From: Brachypodium distachyon
Lineage: Eukaryota; Streptophyta; Magnoliopsida; Poales; Poaceae
Assembly: GCF_000005505.3 (NCBI RefSeq)
Contig: NC_016134.3
Span: forward strand, 33,294,150-33,358,149
Reading direction: 5' to 3'
Length of the DNA stretch: 64,000 nucleotides
The translations under genes were made by a program, and so were the position numbers. The notes under the pieces were generated by a model. That model worked only from the letters and a program-made list of their open reading frames with translations, searched no databases and was not told the origin of the DNA. The stretch's first letter is position 1. Every line of letters starts with the position of its first letter. Shown in pieces: positions 44,951-56,045 of the stretch.

Positions 44951-45195
44951 AGCTCCGTATTTGAAGTGGCCAAGGTTTCGGAAACACCTCTGCATCTATT
45001 ATTATGTTTTATATTTTATATACTAAAACAATATGAGGAGTCTACGTCACAAGCTTCGCATTTGAAGTGGTCAGCCTTTCATACATTATACTAAAATATA
45101 TCTATTATATACTAAAAGCAATATGAGGGGTGATGAGGGAGGTTTCACACTAATCCACGTCAACAAGCTCCGTATTTGAAGTGGTCAAGGTTTCA
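44951..45195. repeat. Three tandem copies of a Helitron-like 5' end segment
   Basis: The block AGCTCCGTATTTGAAGTGG occurs at about 44951, 45050 and 45169 (the middle copy reads AGCTTCGCATTTGAAGTGG). Between them lie two AT-rich starts, TCTATTATTATGTTTTATAT (44995) and TCTATTATATACTAAAAGCA (45101). Spacing is about 100-118 bp. Confidence 0.65.
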
Positions 45196-46579
45196 TTCAT
45201 TCGTTATTTCTTTGTATGGTGTCAAACGTTACATACTGCATTAGATGATAAACACCACATAACAACTTTTTTTTATTGTTTTTTCATAGATCAACGGGCT
45301 TTAAAGAACTCTAAGTATAATTCTACATACCAACACATGATCCTAAATTTATTTAGGGCTACTAATTAACATGATATACCGGCTAAATAACAAACAAAAA
45401 ACACTTAATCAAATATTGCTAAGTCAAAAGCAAATGGCCAAGCCACGTTCTAAACTTTAATGCAAGTATTAATAGCATAAACACGTAAAACTTTAATCTC
45501 AGATGATGACTTTAAAAAAAAATTATACCTACTAATATAGCGTGGCGTACACACGAATACACGATCTATCAGTATAAAAGGGTCATTGGCCAATTCAGCT
45601 TGTGAACTATAATTTTTTGTACATATGTAATTTATATACCACACATGATCGGTTCCCTTCGGTAGCTAATATGCACTGTATTTCCCCTGCTCTCACGTGC
45701 TCTGGATAGCACATTGACAAGGTGTCACTAATCTGGTATGCGTTTATACTTTGGAGGGATCATCTACTTCGATCCTAGATTGGTGGATCGTGTTCCGGAG
45801 AAATTATAGCGGTTGGGAGGTATAAGCTTGCTACGGGGATTTGCAACATGCTTCACCAACATCTACTCCCACTACACCATTGGCGAGTTAGATAGTGATC
45901 TTGGGTTTTTTGTACGGTAGCAAAATATAAATTACTGGACTTTAATTCCAGATGCATGGCTAATATCACCTCAAATAATTAATTTATATCTTTGCAGGAA
46001 TAAGACAGTAATAAGTATTTGAGCAATTATAACTATACATCTCAACATGTGGCCCTATCCGGTAAATACAGGATGTTCGTAGGTACCTGAACTTTTTTCT
46101 TCTTCACAAAGGGGTAATACTCGGGGCATCTGAACTTTAACTATAAGTACTTAGTTAATATCACCGACGAATTATCAATTTGTCAGATGCTAAATTTGAA
46201 TGATTTAACCTTTAGTACTGGATTTTGGTACTTCCTCCAATCCTAGATTGTTGTCGAAATATTACATTTATTTAGACGCTTTTTAAGAATAGATACGTTC
46301 ATATTTGGACAAATTTGAGACAACAAGGATCGAAGGGAGTATAAAATAGCATGCAACTAAAAGAAATCCTAAGGTCGGAAACATGATTGACTCGGTGTAG
46401 ACACCTTTGTACTTTTACGAGTTATTATATTGATTAATTCTACTTTTCAATACATAAAGACTAGGGTTGATTAAGTCGGCTTTGAACAGTAAATAATACA
46501 AGAATACATATCTACGTAAATTAGAAAATAAAATTGATTAAAATTGTTTCCCGCGCAATTGCGCGGGACACCGTGCTAT
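45101..46579 (+). mobile_element. Candidate Helitron-like region, non-coding
   Basis: The start TCTATTATATACTAAAAGCA follows an A, as at cereal Helitron 5' ends. Near the right side a perfect hairpin CCCGCGCAATTGCGCGGG (about 46552-46569) is followed by ACACCGTGCTAT, where a CTAG-type end would be expected but is altered. A Stowaway (46231-46339) is inserted inside. No coding sequence was found. The assignment is tentative. Confidence 0.4.
46231..46339. mobile_element. Stowaway MITE
   Basis: 109 bp with ends CTTCCTCCAATCCTAGATTG and CAACAAGGATCGAAGGGAG, TA on both sides. The middle (ACATTTATTTAGACGC) is inverted relative to the pair at 62859 and 63507, so it is the same family. Confidence 0.85.
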
Positions 46580-46581
46580 TA

Positions 46582-47410
46582 ATATTAATAATAAAAGGAG
46601 GAGGAGGAGAAGTCTGAAACTCGCAAAGAAATTAACCGTGAGATATTTCTTCTTGGATTGGTCTGGAAGTTAGGAAGTACGACACCTGCCTGCCCAGCTG
46701 TGGTAATGGAATGAAATGAAATTCACGGGGACTCTGCGGTCCAGCCAATCCAGCTGGGGTTCTCCCATTCCTGGCAACATAGCGCACACCTCGACAAATT
46801 CTTTGTCCCTCTCTTTTTAAAAGAGGGATTTGTTGGCCACTGATTGGAGTGATCAGAGCGGGAAGGCATCGCAAAATCGTCCACTCCAACCATCCTGTGC
46901 CGTGATTTGCGTCCAACGAACGGCAGATCCTTCTTCGCTTTATTATTGTTCCTAAATACTAGTGGTGAATTGGAGACAGTGGAGCAAGATGCAAGGAACC
47001 TCGAAGGTTCTTCGTCGTCCAGATGTTCGTCTCCGGCTCACTCTGTCCGACGACTGTCCCGCGCGGTCTGCTGGCGCTGTGAGCGCACACAACGGCACTG
47101 CGGCAGGTCCGACACGCAGCCACATGGCCAAAAGATTGAGCGGTGGTGTGCTCGTAGGAGCGGCACCCATCGATGGACTGCAATCAGGCAACAGATAATA
47201 GAGATCTGCTCGCACAGAGAAAGCAAAAGGTTAACCTTCCGGTTGATCTTTCTTCTGTTTGCCGTCCCTTCGCTTGGCTGTCAGAAACTTTTGCAACCGC
47301 TGTAAAGTTTTCAGATCTCCCGGTAGAAAAATATGACTGAGAAAATTTAGGAATTTTGATTCATTTAGCTGACAGGAATTTTCATCTGTATTTGCCAAAA
47401 ACAAAATAAC
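46582..47410. other. Intergenic, no protein gene
   Basis: Overlapping open frames at 46900-47300 occur on both strands and lack family resemblance. Nothing supported. Confidence 0.45.
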
Positions 47411-47412
47411 AA

Positions 47413-47486
47413 TGTCTAAGCCCAGGTTCGAACTGGGGACCTTTAGTGTGTGAGACTAACGTGATAACCAACTACACCACCCAGAC
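47413..47486 (-). tRNA. tRNA-Val (anticodon CAC)
   Basis: 74 nt on the minus strand forms a full cloverleaf. Acceptor GTCTGGG pairs with CTTAGAC (two G-U pairs) and discriminator A follows. The D-arm holds the A-box (GGTGTAGTTGGTTATCACG). Anticodon stem TTAGT/ACTAA closes the loop CTCACAC with anticodon CAC (Val). The T-arm carries CCCAGTTCGAACCTGGG with the B-box. There is no intron and CCA is not encoded, as usual for eukaryotic tRNA genes. No variable-loop anomaly is seen. Confidence 0.95.
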
Positions 47487-47489
47487 ATT

Positions 47490-47798
47490 TGTGAATGGGG
47501 AGGAAGCGTACATTTTATACTATTTTCTCCGTCCGGATATAAGTATGGATTGACAAATCTAGTACAAATCCAAGTCACTATCTAATTTTCAGTAGTTAGG
47601 AAAATATGTTGCATCTTTTCGTTGTACTTTCATTTCACTAACAACGGAAAGGAATGAGTCTATGCATCAAAACAAACATACAAAACCCAACTTTAGAGAA
47701 ACCTAGCGACCATTTCCTAATATAAGTATAAATCACGAGCTATATACCGTAAGCTTTACAATAAATAAACGGAGGAAGAGATATAGATAAATAAAAAT
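47490..47798. other. Short intergenic stretch with a possible decayed MITE
   Basis: TTTCTCCGTCCGGATATAAG at about 47524 looks like a MITE end. AAATAAACGGAGGAAG at about 47763 could be its partner. The terminal TA is not convincing. Confidence 0.35.
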
Positions 47799-47811
47799 TA
47801 TAGTCTTTAAA

Positions 47812-47886
47812 CCTAGCTCAGTTGGTTGGGGAGTAGACGTACAATCCCACCATCTGTTTTAAGTCCTCATTGACGCGAATTTGGTT
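47812..47886 (+). mobile_element. tRNA-derived SINE head with perfect target duplication
   Basis: The 75 bp starts CCTAGCTCAGTTGG (an A-box) and holds a B-box-like GTTTTAAGTCCTC about 40 nt on, followed by TTGACGCGAATTTGG. The duplication TAGTCTTTAAA (11 bp, no mismatch) lies on both sides (47801-47811, 47887-47897). This is a retroposed tRNA-related sequence and cannot fold as a tRNA. Confidence 0.78.
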
Positions 47887-47909
47887 TAGTCTTTAAAAGA
47901 ATATGACTA

Positions 47910-47992
47910 TTCCCTCCTCCGTACCAAAATAAGTGACTTGAATTTGTATATATTCTTATATAAATTCATGTCCCTTGTTTTGGGACGCAGAG
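47910..47992. mobile_element. Short Stowaway-like MITE
   Basis: 83 bp. The inner arms CCAAAATAAGTGACTTGAAT and ATTCATGTCCCTTGTTTTGG pair. TA lies on both sides. The outermost bases are decayed. Confidence 0.72.
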
Positions 47993-47994
47993 TA

Positions 47995-49030
47995 TAATTT
48001 TTAGATGATCAGAACTTGCACAATGTGTAGAGGGTTCATTTGATAAGGCCCTTGCTGCATGTCGATTCCCCGCAATTATCTCTTCATCTTGAGTCCTCGT
48101 CCCCTTCCTGCACCCTCGCCTCTCCCGACCTCTGTTTGGAACAGCAGGACAAGACGGTCCCTCCCCGCTCCGAGACCGAGCATCATGGCTACTCTGCCAC
48201 AACCAGTCTAGCCCAAGCACGCTGCCGTAGCCGTTTGAAGCCTCATTGCTTCGCGATGCGGCTAGCTAGGTACTCGCCGGACGCCTCCGATCCAGTTGCA
48301 AGACCAACTCTTGGATCACCTGAAATTATGGTTTTTAATTTAGTTCGCCCAATCCGAGGTGAGTTTAGTCACAGCATTAGGCTGCGGTTTAACCGTATGC
48401 TTTTTGGACTAATGATAGTATTTCCAAGTAATTAATATATTCGTTGATAGTTCTAGCACTAATCCAAATGAACAGTTGTACTGGCTGATGCATTGATCTA
48501 AAGGAGATGAATATTCAATTCTCCATTTGATTGAACCTCTTGTCCAGTGTCTGAAGCCAACAAACGTAATGCTAATTCCAATGGAATTAACTAATTTCAA
48601 TTGAATTGTTCATACTACGCTGGTAATCAACATTCTGCCCCAGTTTTTTGAAGAGAAAAAAACATTCTGCCTCAGTTTTTTTTAGGGAAACAATAGATCA
48701 AATCTACTGCAAATAAAATAAAATAAATGAGTTATGTACGAAACTGATAACAATGATTATCAGATCAATCTATCTAAAATTATCTATCCAGTTTCCAAAC
48801 TGGTTATATTTCTTTCTCCTGGCCCTGTGAAAGGCAAGGTTAAGCTCTCCTTTGACGATCTGCCGACACGATGGTCAGATGTTGTTAAAAACACAATCGT
48901 AGCGCACTTTCCAAAGGGTCCAACAGACCAGGGTGGCGATGTGAATATTCAGTTTTCTAATGCTATGCAGCTTCTGGATCCCACGTAACCAAACAAGTAA
49001 GTCAGAAATTTGGTACAAAAAAAAAGAGAA
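47995..49030. other. Intergenic with one unexplained open stretch
   Basis: A plus-strand frame at 48734-48988 encodes 84 residues, including GKVKLSFDDLPTRWSDVVKN, that read protein-like (regular amino-acid mix, no low complexity) but match no family I recognise. It may be an exon fragment of a lost gene. The rest shows no feature. Confidence 0.4.
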
Positions 49031-49647
49031 AATTTTACAGAACCACAGGTTTTGAGGCAGTTTTTTCACGGAGCACTGGTAGATGCTAATCTGTCCACAG
49101 AACCATAACTTTTGTGTCCAATTGTTTCAGTCCACCCAAAACACGGGTTTAACCTCGTTTGACACTATTTCTTACAGGTGGGGCCCGCACGTCAGGTGCC
49201 ACATCTTTTTCATGAGACCCTTGTCTTTTTCTTTTTTTTCCTCATTGCTCTTCTTCTTCTACGGTGGGAGTTTTCTTGAACTGGCCATAGAAACTGACCC
49301 AGGTGGTGGCGCGGGCAGCATCCTCGTGCGGGGCAGCAGGCCGGCGGGGCGGGCGGGCGAGACAGTAGCGCGGCGGGCAGCATCCATGGTCAGTTCAAGA
49401 AAACTCCCACCGTAGAAGAAGAAGAGCAATGAGGAAAAAAAAGAAAAAGACGAGGGGTCTCATGAAAAAGATGTGATGTCTGACGTGCAGGCCCCACCTG
49501 TAAGAAATAGTGTCAAACGAGGTTAAACCCGTGTTTTGGGTGGACTGAGACAATTGAACACAAAAGTTGTGGTTCTGTGGACAGATTAGCATCTATCAGA
49601 GCTCCGTGAGAAAACTGCCTCAAAACCTGTGGTTCCGTGAAATTTAC
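49031..49647. mobile_element. Large foldback element with GC-rich core
   Basis: Arms of about 260 bp (49031-49289 and 49383-49647) are inverted copies with few mismatches. They start AATTTTACAGAACCACAGG on the left and end CCTGTGGTTCCGTGAAATT on the right. The loop (49290-49382) is very GC-rich. Directly repeated AACAAGTAAG sits at 48992-49001 and 49658-49667, about 30 bp and 10 bp outside the arms, and may be the target duplication of a slightly larger element. Same family as 21655-22135. No coding capacity. Confidence 0.82.
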
Positions 49648-49674
49648 TTTAAAAAAAAACAAGTAAGCGAGAAA

Positions 49675-51238
49675 GGCTTGCACAAGGCCCAGGACTATGA
49701 GCCCACTAAGTGTGCCAAGTGCCAACAGAGAACGGCTCATGATGCCAGTATAGATGCGAACTGCAACAAGTGCCAGCGGGCCGTTTCTTGCGAAGTGGCA
49801 GTTTAAGTCGTGGGAGGAGGCTGAGATGAGATCAAGTTTGTTGGCCCGGGATCCAAATGGAACATATCGAACATTTTCAGAACACAGCCCGTTTTTTATC
49901 AGATACGTCCCCCTTTCTGGTGTAGCTACCTATAGTTGTTTTCTAGCAAGGGACTGCTCCGGCTCCTCCTGAACCAAATGTTGAAACACTTGTAGCCCAA
50001 AACAGCAAACCAATTTTTTTTAAATCTCATCAGCCCCTGCATCCTCTTGTATCGGCTGTATCAACCATAGCATATCTAACACAACGCCTTTTGTTATAAG
50101 ATTGTTCTTTTTAAGGTTACTAGCACAATACCATGCGTTGCACCGGACTAAAAACAGTACACTACAAATTTAAAGAGAATGTTATACTATCAATAATTGT
50201 CTTGAATCAAATAGTCCATATTAATATTCATCTTAATAGTTCGTGCTATGTCAAAAGGTGAAGTGGTCTAAAGGTGACGGCAATTGAGATCTTGAGTAAA
50301 TATAAGAAAGTGATTGGAAATTAACAAGTCTGTATTGCTTCACTGTAGTTTTTAAAAAAGCAGTTTTGTTATCTCTAAGACGACTAAAATAACTATTTCG
50401 AAGTCGATACTAACAATCATCCAATCCAATCATCAAGATTCGTGCAAGATTCATACAAGTACAAATGATGAAAAAATCTTGAACAAATGTCTATGATCGT
50501 CGACAGAAAAAACAACTATTTCTAAGTTGAATGAAAAATAGACGCTCCCTGTTAAAAAATGTTACAAGGAACTGATTGGGAAGTAACAAGCGTGTATGTA
50601 TTCCTTCGCTGTTAGTGCAATCTAGAATATTCTTTGTTTTACGAAAAACTTTTTGCAGACTATTCCTGGGCGAAGGAACTAGCTCAATCAACGAGAGCCT
50701 GACAGTAGCAATGATCACATGACTTTGTAAATATGCATGCACCATTTGGAGTTGGACATGTGCATATCCAAGTATGCGCAAAAGAGGAAAAGCTAGAAAG
50801 GAGAATTGCTTCCCTGATGAGCAAGTCGTCATACAAGCATGAAGTATCCCCACTGAACGAGTCCTCAAATCATTTGCTGATTTGCTTTTCTTTTGTTTAC
50901 TTTCTCTTGTTGTTACGTGCTGTGTCATGGGTTAGCGATGGCAGTGCTGGCGCCGGCATTGGCATCTCATTGGCTGCCGAGGAGACCAAAATGGCAGCCT
51001 AAAGTGGTGTAGTAGAAGCGCCTTTTGTTGAGAGGAGATTCATGGAGTCCATGGGCATGAAGCTCTACCTATCTCAGATCATGAGTGTCATCTTGATGGG
51101 TCATGGGTCAATAGATGGTGATGCATGAACAGTCCTAGTGTTCACTAAAGTTTAAGATTCACATCTCTTGCCACGGCTGCTCGAAAACGTTCCAGGCAAT
51201 ACAATTTACATGCCAACGGCAAGAGATATTACAGGGGC
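49675..51238. other. Intergenic; one Helitron-like end, no gene
   Basis: At 50120-50123 the minus strand reads a CTAG terminus preceded by GTGCAACGCATGG, a decayed version of the Helitron 3' hairpin. No matching 5' end was found. Otherwise AT-rich and featureless. Confidence 0.45.
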
Positions 51239-51239
51239 G

Positions 51240-51590
51240 AGGGGAGAATATGCAAAGTGTAAAAGAAGAAAGGGAGAGAAACAGAAAACAAGCTAGTCAA
51301 GCCAATCTTCTAACCATTTTTGAGCAACCAACTTTTCTTTAGATTTCAAACTATGGCACCAAAGCTTCAAGGTTTCGGAACATTGTCTCACAACCATCGG
51401 CACTGAGATCATTTGACCATCAGAGACTTTGCGGTTTCTTGCGAGCCAAATATTCCAAAGAATAGCAACAACAACCACTTCCCGAGTGGCTACCTTGTTC
51501 TGAGCAACAAGAGTTTTTCCGTGAATTCTGAGCCAAATATTGTCATTTATTTTTTCACTGTCAATTGATGCATTGAGTTGAGCTGTAAAT
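51240..51590 (-). mobile_element. LINE ORF2 C-terminal fragment
   Basis: The minus strand reads VVVAILWNIWLARNRKVSDG and on to a conserved KWLEDW end and a stop, the tail that follows the reverse transcriptase in plant L1 elements. It is truncated on both sides and no target duplication was found. Confidence 0.6.
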
Positions 51591-51595
51591 TTTTT

Positions 51596-51786
51596 GGGTT
51601 AATCTGATGTATGCCATTGCAATTTTGGAGAATTAAAAAATTTCATTGCAGTTCTCACCTTTCAAAAAATGTCATTGCAGATTATTCGAAAAGTACCACT
51701 ACAATGGGTCAAAAGATGCTAGTGCAGTGACATTTTTTGAATTCGCCAAACTTGCAGTGGCATACTGGCATATATAAAATTAACCC
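51596..51786. mobile_element. Inverted-repeat MITE with GGGTTAAT ends
   Basis: 191 bp. The ends begin GGGTTAATCTGATGTATGCC and finish GGCATATATAAAATTAACCC, and inner blocks also pair (GCCATTGCAA / TTGCAGTGGC). No clear target duplication, so the superfamily is open (Mutator-like is possible). Confidence 0.72.
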
Positions 51787-52638
51787 ACAATTATTTGTAT
51801 AGTGTGAAGAAAAATATCAGTTCCAACTGCATACTTCATTTGCATGAATCATATTCTATTTGATCAGGAAGTATATTATTGGTTGAGAGCATAGATACAC
51901 TCTCCGAATTTGGAAAAATGCAAATTTTAGCACTCATTCATGATAGTTTAGAATTGAAGTGATGTGCGCTGTATATGTATATGCTTTGCTTGCATGCATG
52001 TATAATCAATCATATAACATTAGACAAACTGAAGTTGCTTCATGTGAAGATCAAAAGTATTCAGCATAGGAGCTATTCTGTCATGTAGCATATCTTGAAA
52101 ATAAAGTAGAGAATTTACCTGGGAGCTTAGAGCTGTTGTGTTTGTTTTGCCATGTATATGAAAGACTGCAATTTTTTTGCGAGGAAAAATAAAGTGACTG
52201 TACACATGACCATAAGTATACACATGTCTGAGAGCTAAACTAAAATTGTTGTCTTTCTGAGAACAGTAATAAACGTCTAGTTGGTCATCAGTTGCCAAGT
52301 AGAAGCTGAGCTTTTGTCTTTCAGTTTAGCAATGGCCATTTGCCCAACCCTTTGTTTGTATGCCAGCCTCTTACCCCCTTCCCCTCGACCCTCCATCGTT
52401 CTGGTTTGGTCATATGCTTCGTATTTCCGTTATGGTTTGTAATGTAAATGAGCGAGGCCCAGTTTGAAAAAAATAATGTTTGTATGCCTACAGGTTCCAG
52501 AAATCAATTAGCATCTTTAGTTTATAATAAGCACAATTCTTCACTTACCTCCCAGCCTTTTAGTTAAACTTTGTGGACCATGTAAACTAAACACTTAAGA
52601 TTTAATCTAAATTGTGACAAAGTATCACAACCATTTAT
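51787..52638. other. Intergenic, no gene recognised
   Basis: AT-rich, with no recognised features. Confidence 0.5.
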
Positions 52639-52650
52639 ATTAGTATACTC

Positions 52651-52688
52651 TCTTTTTTTCGAAAAGGGGAAGACCCTGGCAGATTAGA
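52651..52688 (-). mobile_element. Minimal 38-bp LINE tail insertion
   Basis: TCTTTTTTTCGAAAAGGGGAAG at the left is the complement of a LINE 3' end with poly-A. It is flanked by TTAGTATACTC (52640-52650) and TTAGCATACTC (52689-52699), a duplication with one mismatch. It is an extremely 5'-truncated retrotransposition event. Confidence 0.65.
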
Positions 52689-53048
52689 TTAGCATACTCA
52701 TAAATCATAGTCAGATTATAGTTCTTGACCTCACAAATCAGGACCCTAACAATTTTTACTACCCCTGCCATGGAATAAATAGTTTTAGGATCCAAGGTAG
52801 CACCCTGTTTTCAGTGGGCAATGTATAAGATGGACATTTTTTGATCAATAGGTTAGCTATGTCTGGGCGTGTAGCAAGTGACGTTTAAACCAATATGAGA
52901 TCTAGCCATCCAGATTAAGGCAGTACAGGAGGTAAAAGGAGCTGGTTTAGCTGAAACTCAGTTTATGAAAAAAAAAACACTGAATCAAATCAGCTAGATC
53001 TGTTCTGAATCTGAGAAGAACCTATAAAAAAGAAGATCATCAGTATGT

Positions 53049-53141
53049 TTTTTTTAAGGAGGGGAAACCCCCCGGCCTCTGCATCAATCGACGCACGCAG
53101 CCGTCGTCTTATTTATATTCAGCATAGTATCAATATTCAGA
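53049..53141 (-). mobile_element. 93-bp LINE 3' tail insertion
   Basis: A T-run then GGAGGGGAAACCCCCCGG and CTCTGCATCAATCGACGCAC, the same 3' end signature as the LINE at 15758. It is flanked by CAGTATGT at 53041-53048 and 53142-53149. Confidence 0.65.
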
Positions 53142-53459
53142 CAGTATGTAAATTGGTTAAACCCATCTAAATGCTTGAGAGTCAATTGTGCTTTGTTAAT
53201 TGATCATGTCTGGTCACAAATCATGCAAAATGCATTTCTTCTTACACACGCAATGCTATGGGCATGCCACATGCCATGGTCATTCTCAGCATCATTTGCA
53301 TACATATTGGGTTTTACTCTGGAGTTTGTTATTATCAGACTCATCGAAATTTTCACCGAAGTTCGTCGGGATCCTCTATCTCCTTTCAATTATTTGAACT
53401 GCACTTCTTATCCATGTCCTTTGATTATTTATATCAAATGTAAACTAAACACTTAAGAT

Positions 53460-54245
53460 TTAACTCATTTGGAGAGCGTGACATTCCTTGCCTGGGGACA
53501 TAAATCCCTAAAATGGTAGAGGTATGACAAATAGGAAGTGCGAAAATGACTTGAAACCTTAGATCTGGCCACTTATCCACATTGTGAAATGTGAAGGGTT
53601 TATCACTTGTGGGTAAAGTAGCGCAGCTCTATTGAGTGTAAATAAGTGTGTCATTGTCACTCCCTGTTTTGGGTAAGAACCATGAGTGCAGAGGGAAAGG
53701 AACGCCAGAGGTTCTAACGTCCTGTGAGGCCTGGTAATGTTAGAAGTTCATGAGATTAAACAAATCCTTTTTCAAGAAATGATTTTGAAAATCATGGATC
53801 CTTGAGTATTATGAGTCCTACTAGATGATAGCACATACAAACACCCTTTGCTACCCTGAGCTTGTTGAGTACCTTTTGTACTCATTCCCTATGTAAAACC
53901 TCCTTTGTTAGATTGTGAGTCATTAGAACCTGAAGTGGAGTATATTGAAGTGCAAGAGGGGTATGAAGAACTGACTTCCATCGAAGGAGACGAAGGCAAT
54001 GACTAGTACATGGACTTCAACAAGCAGAACCACTTCGAGTAGTTGGTGGGTTAGAGTAGTAGCAACAAAAATCAGAGAACAATAGTAATCTTTTGTTGTA
54101 GTTTGTACTCGCTTTAAATTTCCTGGGCTTTTGTTGTAACATATCTTACATTTGGATGTGTTGTTGTTAGTTTGCAATGCTTTGGTTGTACTACTCTGAT
54201 CGGCATATTTCCTGGGCTTTTGTTGTAACATATCTTTCATTTCGC
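53460..54245. mobile_element. Possible LTR fragment with an 89-bp internal repeat
   Basis: The layout (TGAGTACCTTTTGTACTC at about 53867, then a GAGGAAG-like acidic stretch and stops) recalls LTRs of cereal Gypsy elements. The block ATTTCCTGGGCTTTTGTTGT occurs at 54118 and again at 54207. No second LTR, primer-binding site or coding part was found. Confidence 0.35.
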
Positions 54246-54990
54246 TTACAATGTGTCAAAGGCCTGCAAAACTATCAGCTTGGTGGTATGTTGGGTCGTT
54301 TTGGAGAGGCTTGTAGGAAGAGCTGGTTAGAAGTTTTGCCCTTTTGAGCTTCAGCTGCATGGGACCTAGAATCCTAAAAGAAGGGGGCCTCAATCACCGG
54401 AGGCTTACACCGAGTTTGCCTTATTAAATTCAGTTTTCCAAAGTTCCCAAGAATTTTGCAATTGAAAATTTCGGTTAATTCAGCTTCAGTCCCAGTTTTT
54501 CGATTGGTGATTCGGTTTTTGGTTTATAACTTTATATGTCCAGCACTAGCGTGGCAAGAAAGCACCACCCCGAATAACTCCATGGCCGCTGCCCCGCCAC
54601 TGTTTGGAAACGATGCCCACCGGCACCATGGTCAAGGCCAATAAAGATAAATATTATTCTATTAAGTATTAGCGGACACAATAATAAATCAAATAAAGGC
54701 CCTTATGAAAAAAGAACTAATTTCCATATTTCGTAAAAATGTCCTACCATCCTAAGAAGCCCTAAAGATGATAAGCTGAACTTATTTTCCTAGGTGATAG
54801 TAACAAATATTTTAAAAGTTGATGACTATAAACATTCTCGCGCAATCCCATGCTAGTTTGATAAGGAGAACAACATATTGCCAATATGCAAAGAGGCAAA
54901 AAGAGGGAAGAGGTGTAATCAATAACGATTATAGGACATTTAGTAAAACTTACACCTAGGGAGGCCAAAGAATACAGAAACAAACAAGAA
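54246..54990. other. Intergenic, no gene recognised
   Basis: No coding exon or element with clear ends was found. Confidence 0.5.
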
Positions 54991-55001
54991 ATGTTGTGTG
55001 C

Positions 55002-56034
55002 TTGTCAAAGATCTTTTTCTCCAGTTCGGGGAGTTTCAGGTGGAGAATGGTGAATCAATTTGCTTTTGGAAAGAACGTGGTATGGGGACTTGCTGCTTTG
55101 TGATAAGTACCCTTGACTGTTTCACATTGTCCGGAATAAACATGTCACTGGAGTTTCTGTTTTTGGAGTCTCTCAACCAAATGTTGAGTTCCGCCGAACA
55201 TTTCTAGGCCACCACCTTGAGGCTGGAACCAAATTATTGATTTGGTTGCTTCGGTTCATTTATCGACCGAGCAAGACTCCTTCCGATGGAGCTTCTTCCC
55301 TCAGGAATCTTTTCCGTTAAATCGATGTATTCAAGACTTATGGACACTCGGGTCCGCTTTAGATCGAAATTGCTGTGGCGTCTAAAGCTTCCGCTAAAAA
55401 TTAAGGTGTTTCTTTGGTTTCTTTATTGAGGGGTTATACTAACAAATGACAACTTGATTAAGCGTAGATGGCAAGGGGACACCCCTTGTGTTTTCTGCCA
55501 TGAACATGAGACTATCCAACACCTCTTTTTTGATTGCGCGATGGCAAAGGTTGCTTGGAGAGCAGTCCATTTGGCTTTTAATATTGTACCTCCGAACAAT
55601 ATGGCTCAGATTTTTGGTCCCTGGGTGAGGGGGGTGGACAAGAACTTGCGTCCCCTAATTTTAGTTGGGGCCGCAGCTGTTTTTTAGTCTATTTGGTTAT
55701 GCCGTAATGACATTATTTTTGATAGAAAGAAGTTGCATTCTTTTATGCAGGTGTTACTCTTATGTACTGCGATTATGGGCGTTGTTACAGAAGATGCAAC
55801 ACAAAGAACCGACGGAATTTGACGTCAAGCGACTAAAGTGGATCACCAGGGAGTTTATATACTGGTTTGGGTTGCGTGCTAGCTTTAGGTTACTTACTAT
55901 ATAGGACGGTTTCATGTGTGGCCTGTCACACAGTGTCATGTGTTTCAAATTGTCATGAATAATGTAACACATTAGGCTGTATGAGATGCATAGGCAGAGG
56001 CCGGGGTAATAAAGCTTCATTTTCTAGAAAAAAA
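55002..56034 (+). mobile_element. 5'-truncated LINE with target duplication
   Basis: Begins within ORF2 (FQFGEFQVENGESICFWKER), continues with frame breaks to a zf-RVT block (GDTPCVFCHEHETIQHLFFD, MAKVAWRAVHLAFN) and ends GGTAATAAAGCTTCATTTTC plus an A-run. Duplications ATGTTGTGTGC (54991-55001) and ATGCTGTGTGC (56035-56045) flank it, one mismatch. A dead 1.03-kb copy of the same class as 15758-16882, in the opposite orientation. Confidence 0.9.
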
Positions 56035-56045
56035 ATGCTGTGTGC

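Noticed and set aside
46907..47305. A 132-residue open frame near the tRNA gene
   Set aside because: The opposite strand is equally open, with no domain or codon signature. Treated as chance.
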